DNA from: JARLFX01 sp036404255 | GTDB taxonomy: Bacteria; Acidobacteriota; Terriglobia; Terriglobales; Acidobacteriaceae | Direction of reading: 5' to 3' | Length of the DNA: 7,063 nt | NCBI GenBank assembly: GCA_036404255.1 | Contig: DASWOP010000159.1 | Coordinates: 1-7,063 of the forward strand | Shown here: positions 5,156 to 7,063 of the stretch, piece after piece | Position numbering within the stretch: position 1 is the stretch's first letter | Layout: every line of letters begins with the position of its first letter | The notes under the pieces: model-generated | Told to the model about the DNA's origin: nothing | Seen by the model: the letters and a program-made list of their open reading frames with translations, nothing else | The model's database searches: none | Position numbers and translations under genes: made by a program

Positions 5156-6247
5156 TTAGGTGAGCGTGAGGGCTTCGTAGGCGGCGATTTGCTGGAGGGT
5201 CAGCTCCTGCATGGGCTCGCCACGGTCGGCGGTACGGTACCAGGTGACGAGCCATTCCAGGGCGGTTTCGAGGTTGAGGCGGGGCTTCCAGCCGAGGTCG
5301 GCGCGGGCTTTGCTGGCGTCGAGCTTGAGGTAGCCGGCTTCGTGGACGCCGGGGTCGGGATCGAGGACCCATTTGGCGCCGTCGCCCCAGAAGTTGGTCA
5401 TCTTTTCGGCGATCCATTCGACGGGTTGGGCGTCGTCTTCGGAGGGGCCGAAGTTGTAGGCGGTGGCGAATTTGGGATCGTGGGTGTAGAGCTGCTCGGC
5501 GAGGCGGATGTAGCCGTAGAGGGGCTCCAGCACGTGCTGCCAGGGGCGGATGGCGTGAGGGCGGCGGATGAGGACGGGCTCTTTGGCGAGAAAACCGCGG
5601 ACGAGGTCGGGGATGAGACGGTCAGTAGACCAGTCGCCGCCGCCGATGACGTTGCCGGCGCGGCCGGTGGCCAGGGCGACCTTGTGCTCGGCCAGTTTGG
5701 CGAGGGGGAAGAAGGACTGGCGGTAGGCGGCGGAGACGATCTCGGCGCAGGCCTTGGAGCTGGAGTAGGGGTCGTAGCCGCCGAGGGGGTCGGTTTCGCG
5801 GTAGCCCCAGATCCATTCCTTGTTCTCGTAGCACTTGTCGGTGGTGACGGAGACGACGGCGCGGACGGTGGGCGTCTTGCGGACGGCTTCGAGGACGCGG
5901 GCGGTGCCGATGACGTTGGTCTCGTAGGTGCCGATGGGGTCTTCGTAAGAGTAGCGGACGAGGGGCTGCGCGGCGAGGTGGAAGACGACGTCGGGCTTGA
6001 AATCGGTCATGGCAGCGGTGAGTTTGGTGGCGTCGCGGATGTCTCCGCGGATATCGTCAATGACGCTGCCGATCTTCGCGACTTCGAAGAGGCTGGGGGT
6101 GGTGCAGGGATCGAGCGCGTAGCCGCGAACCTCTGCTCCAAGCTGGGTGAGCCAGAGGGCGAGCCAGCCGCCTTTGAAGCCGGTGTGGCCGGTGAGGAAG
6201 ACGCGGCGGCCTTTCCAGATTGCGTGCGAATTTGAGGTGGTTACCAT
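5156..6247 (-). CDS. rfbG: CDP-glucose 4,6-dehydratase
   Basis: This enzyme converts CDP-D-glucose to CDP-4-dehydro-6-deoxy-D-glucose with bound NAD, the second step toward 3,6-dideoxyhexoses and related surface-polysaccharide sugars. From the ATG at 6245-6247 it has 363 residues, a usual length. It is an extended short-chain dehydrogenase: the NAD-binding motif GHTGFKG is at 20-26, HLAAQPLVRYSY at 90-101, the active-site TTDKCYEN at 135-142 and the catalytic YSSSK at 161-165. The pattern TGHTGFKG-x-WL with TDK-x-YEN distinguishes CDP-glucose dehydratases from the dTDP-glucose enzyme RfbB. The start codon overlaps the rfbF stop as ATGGTAA, implying translational coupling. A GTG at 6256 would add three residues. 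The next pathway genes, such as rfbH, are not in the window: ffh follows instead. Confidence 0.96.
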   Translation of the reverse strand: MVTTSNSHAIWKGRRVFLTGHTGFKGGWLALWLTQLGAEVRGYALDPCTTPSLFEVAKIGSVIDDIRGDIRDATKLTAAMTDFKPDVVFHLAAQPLVRYSYEDPIGTYETNVIGTARVLEAVRKTPTVRAVVSVTTDKCYENKEWIWGYRETDPLGGYDPYSSSKACAEIVSAAYRQSFFPLAKLAEHKVALATGRAGNVIGGGDWSTDRLIPDLVRGFLAKEPVLIRRPHAIRPWQHVLEPLYGYIRLAEQLYTHDPKFATAYNFGPSEDDAQPVEWIAEKMTNFWGDGAKWVLDPDPGVHEAGYLKLDASKARADLGWKPRLNLETALEWLVTWYRTADRGEPMQELTLQQIAAYEALTLT

Positions 6248-7011
6248 GTCTTCCACGGGGCCTTTCCGCTGGCCCAGAGTTCTTCCAGCTGCTGTTTGTC
6301 GCGGAGGGTATCCATGGCCTGCCAGAAACCTTTATGGAAGAATGCGTGTACCTGACCCTGTTTGACCAGCTTTTCGATGGGTTCGCGCTCGAACATCTGC
6401 TTGTCGTCGGTGATGGAATCGATGACTTTGGGCGAGAGGACGAAGAAGCCGCCGTTGATCCAGCCGCCTTCGTCGGTGGGCTTCTCCTGGAAGGAGTAGA
6501 TCTGGGTGTCTTTGAGGCCGAGGGCGCCGAAGCGGGCGACGGGCTGGACGCTGGTGAGCGTGACGAGCTTGCCGTGTTGCTTGTGGAAGGCGATGGAGGC
6601 GGTGATGTCTACATCGGCCACGCCGTCGCCGTAGGTCATGCAGAAGTCTTCGCCGGGGTCGAGGTACCTGGCGACGCGGTGGAGGCGGCCGCCGGTGCCG
6701 GTGCCTTCACCGGTATCGACCAGGGTGACGCGCCAGGGCTCGGCGACGGAGTTGTGCACGGTCATCTTGTTGTCGTGCATGTCAAAGGTGACGTCGGAGG
6801 TGTGCAGGAAGTAGTTGGCGAAGTACTCCTTGATGACGTAACCCTTGTAGCCGCAGCAGATGATGAAGTCGTTGATGCCGTGCTGGGAGTAGAGCTTGAG
6901 GATGTGCCAGAGAATGGGCCGCCCGCCGATCTCTACCATGGGCTTGGGACGGGTCGAGGTCTCTTCGCTGATCCGGGTACCCAGACCGCCTGCAAGAATG
7001 ACTGCTTTCAT
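6241..7011 (-). CDS. rfbF: Glucose-1-phosphate cytidylyltransferase
   Basis: This enzyme makes CDP-glucose and pyrophosphate from CTP and glucose 1-phosphate, and feeds RfbG encoded directly after it. The 256 residues match the family length. The nucleotidyltransferase signature AGGLGTRISEETSTRPKPM lies at 7-25. Further marks are GEGTGTGGRL (101-110), the metal-binding segment TYGDGVADVD (126-135), FQEKP (174-178), NGGFFV (186-191) and FWQAMDT (229-235). The SEET variant after GTR and the GTGTGGRL stretch point to the cytidylyl enzyme rather than to RfbA or GalU. The ATG at 7009-7011 has AAAGGA four bases upstream, a good ribosome site. It is the first gene of the visible pair; the 52 bases upstream to the window edge show no clear promoter, so another gene or promoter may lie outside the window. 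Confidence 0.97.
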   Translation of the reverse strand: MKAVILAGGLGTRISEETSTRPKPMVEIGGRPILWHILKLYSQHGINDFIICCGYKGYVIKEYFANYFLHTSDVTFDMHDNKMTVHNSVAEPWRVTLVDTGEGTGTGGRLHRVARYLDPGEDFCMTYGDGVADVDITASIAFHKQHGKLVTLTSVQPVARFGALGLKDTQIYSFQEKPTDEGGWINGGFFVLSPKVIDSITDDKQMFEREPIEKLVKQGQVHAFFHKGFWQAMDTLRDKQQLEELWASGKAPWKTW

Positions 7012-7063
7012 TGCGTCCTTTCAGAAATGCCGGGGATTTCACTGCTGAAAACAAAAGACCCTG

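Noticed and set aside
3852..5159. 435-codon open frame on the plus strand
   Set aside because: It is antisense to ffh, with Gly/Asp/Val-rich translation typical of the shadow of a GC-rich gene. ffh is certain.
5189..6235. 348-codon open frame on the plus strand
   Set aside because: It is the antisense shadow of rfbG, low-complexity Gly/Val/Glu with no motifs.

Overview
The window looks like a chromosomal segment from a GC-rich bacterium, most plausibly an acidobacterium (Terriglobia/Acidobacteriaceae). This is inferred from gene content, codon style and the dispersed 'GGATCCTTCG...CAGGATGAC' repeat type. No rRNA or marker phylogeny is available to prove it. All credible genes lie on the minus strand, so the window is best read from its right end to its left end.

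Right part (about 3660-7063), GC-rich: rfbF (glucose-1-phosphate cytidylyltransferase) and rfbG (CDP-glucose 4,6-dehydratase) overlap by a few bases. They make CDP-4-dehydro-6-deoxyglucose, the precursor of 3,6-dideoxyhexoses and related sugars of surface polysaccharide. After a 109-base gap comes ffh, the protein subunit of the signal recognition particle, complete with N, G and M domains.

Centre (1921-3634), visibly AT-richer: one line of this part is about 38% G+C, against about 70% for a line inside ffh. It holds two genes close behind ffh. The first encodes an OLD/RecF/SMC-like ATPase with intact Walker A, ABC-like signature, Walker B and switch His. The second encodes a small protein with a PD-(D/E)xK-type D...ExK pattern. 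The pair looks like a horizontally acquired ATPase-nuclease module, possibly anti-phage. It is the most interesting content of the window, and I cannot assign it to a named defence system.

Left part (1-1920): 1057-1920 has no credible gene. It is built from dispersed repeats, including a 72-bp direct repeat and four short imperfect-palindrome elements. At 769-1056 there is a Phd/YefM-type antitoxin gene with no visible toxin beside it. Then 382-768 is gene-free and carries an array of six boxes at exact 11-bp spacing and a 69-bp near-perfect hairpin. The hairpin lies just upstream of a small Cys/His-rich protein gene that is cut by the left window edge.
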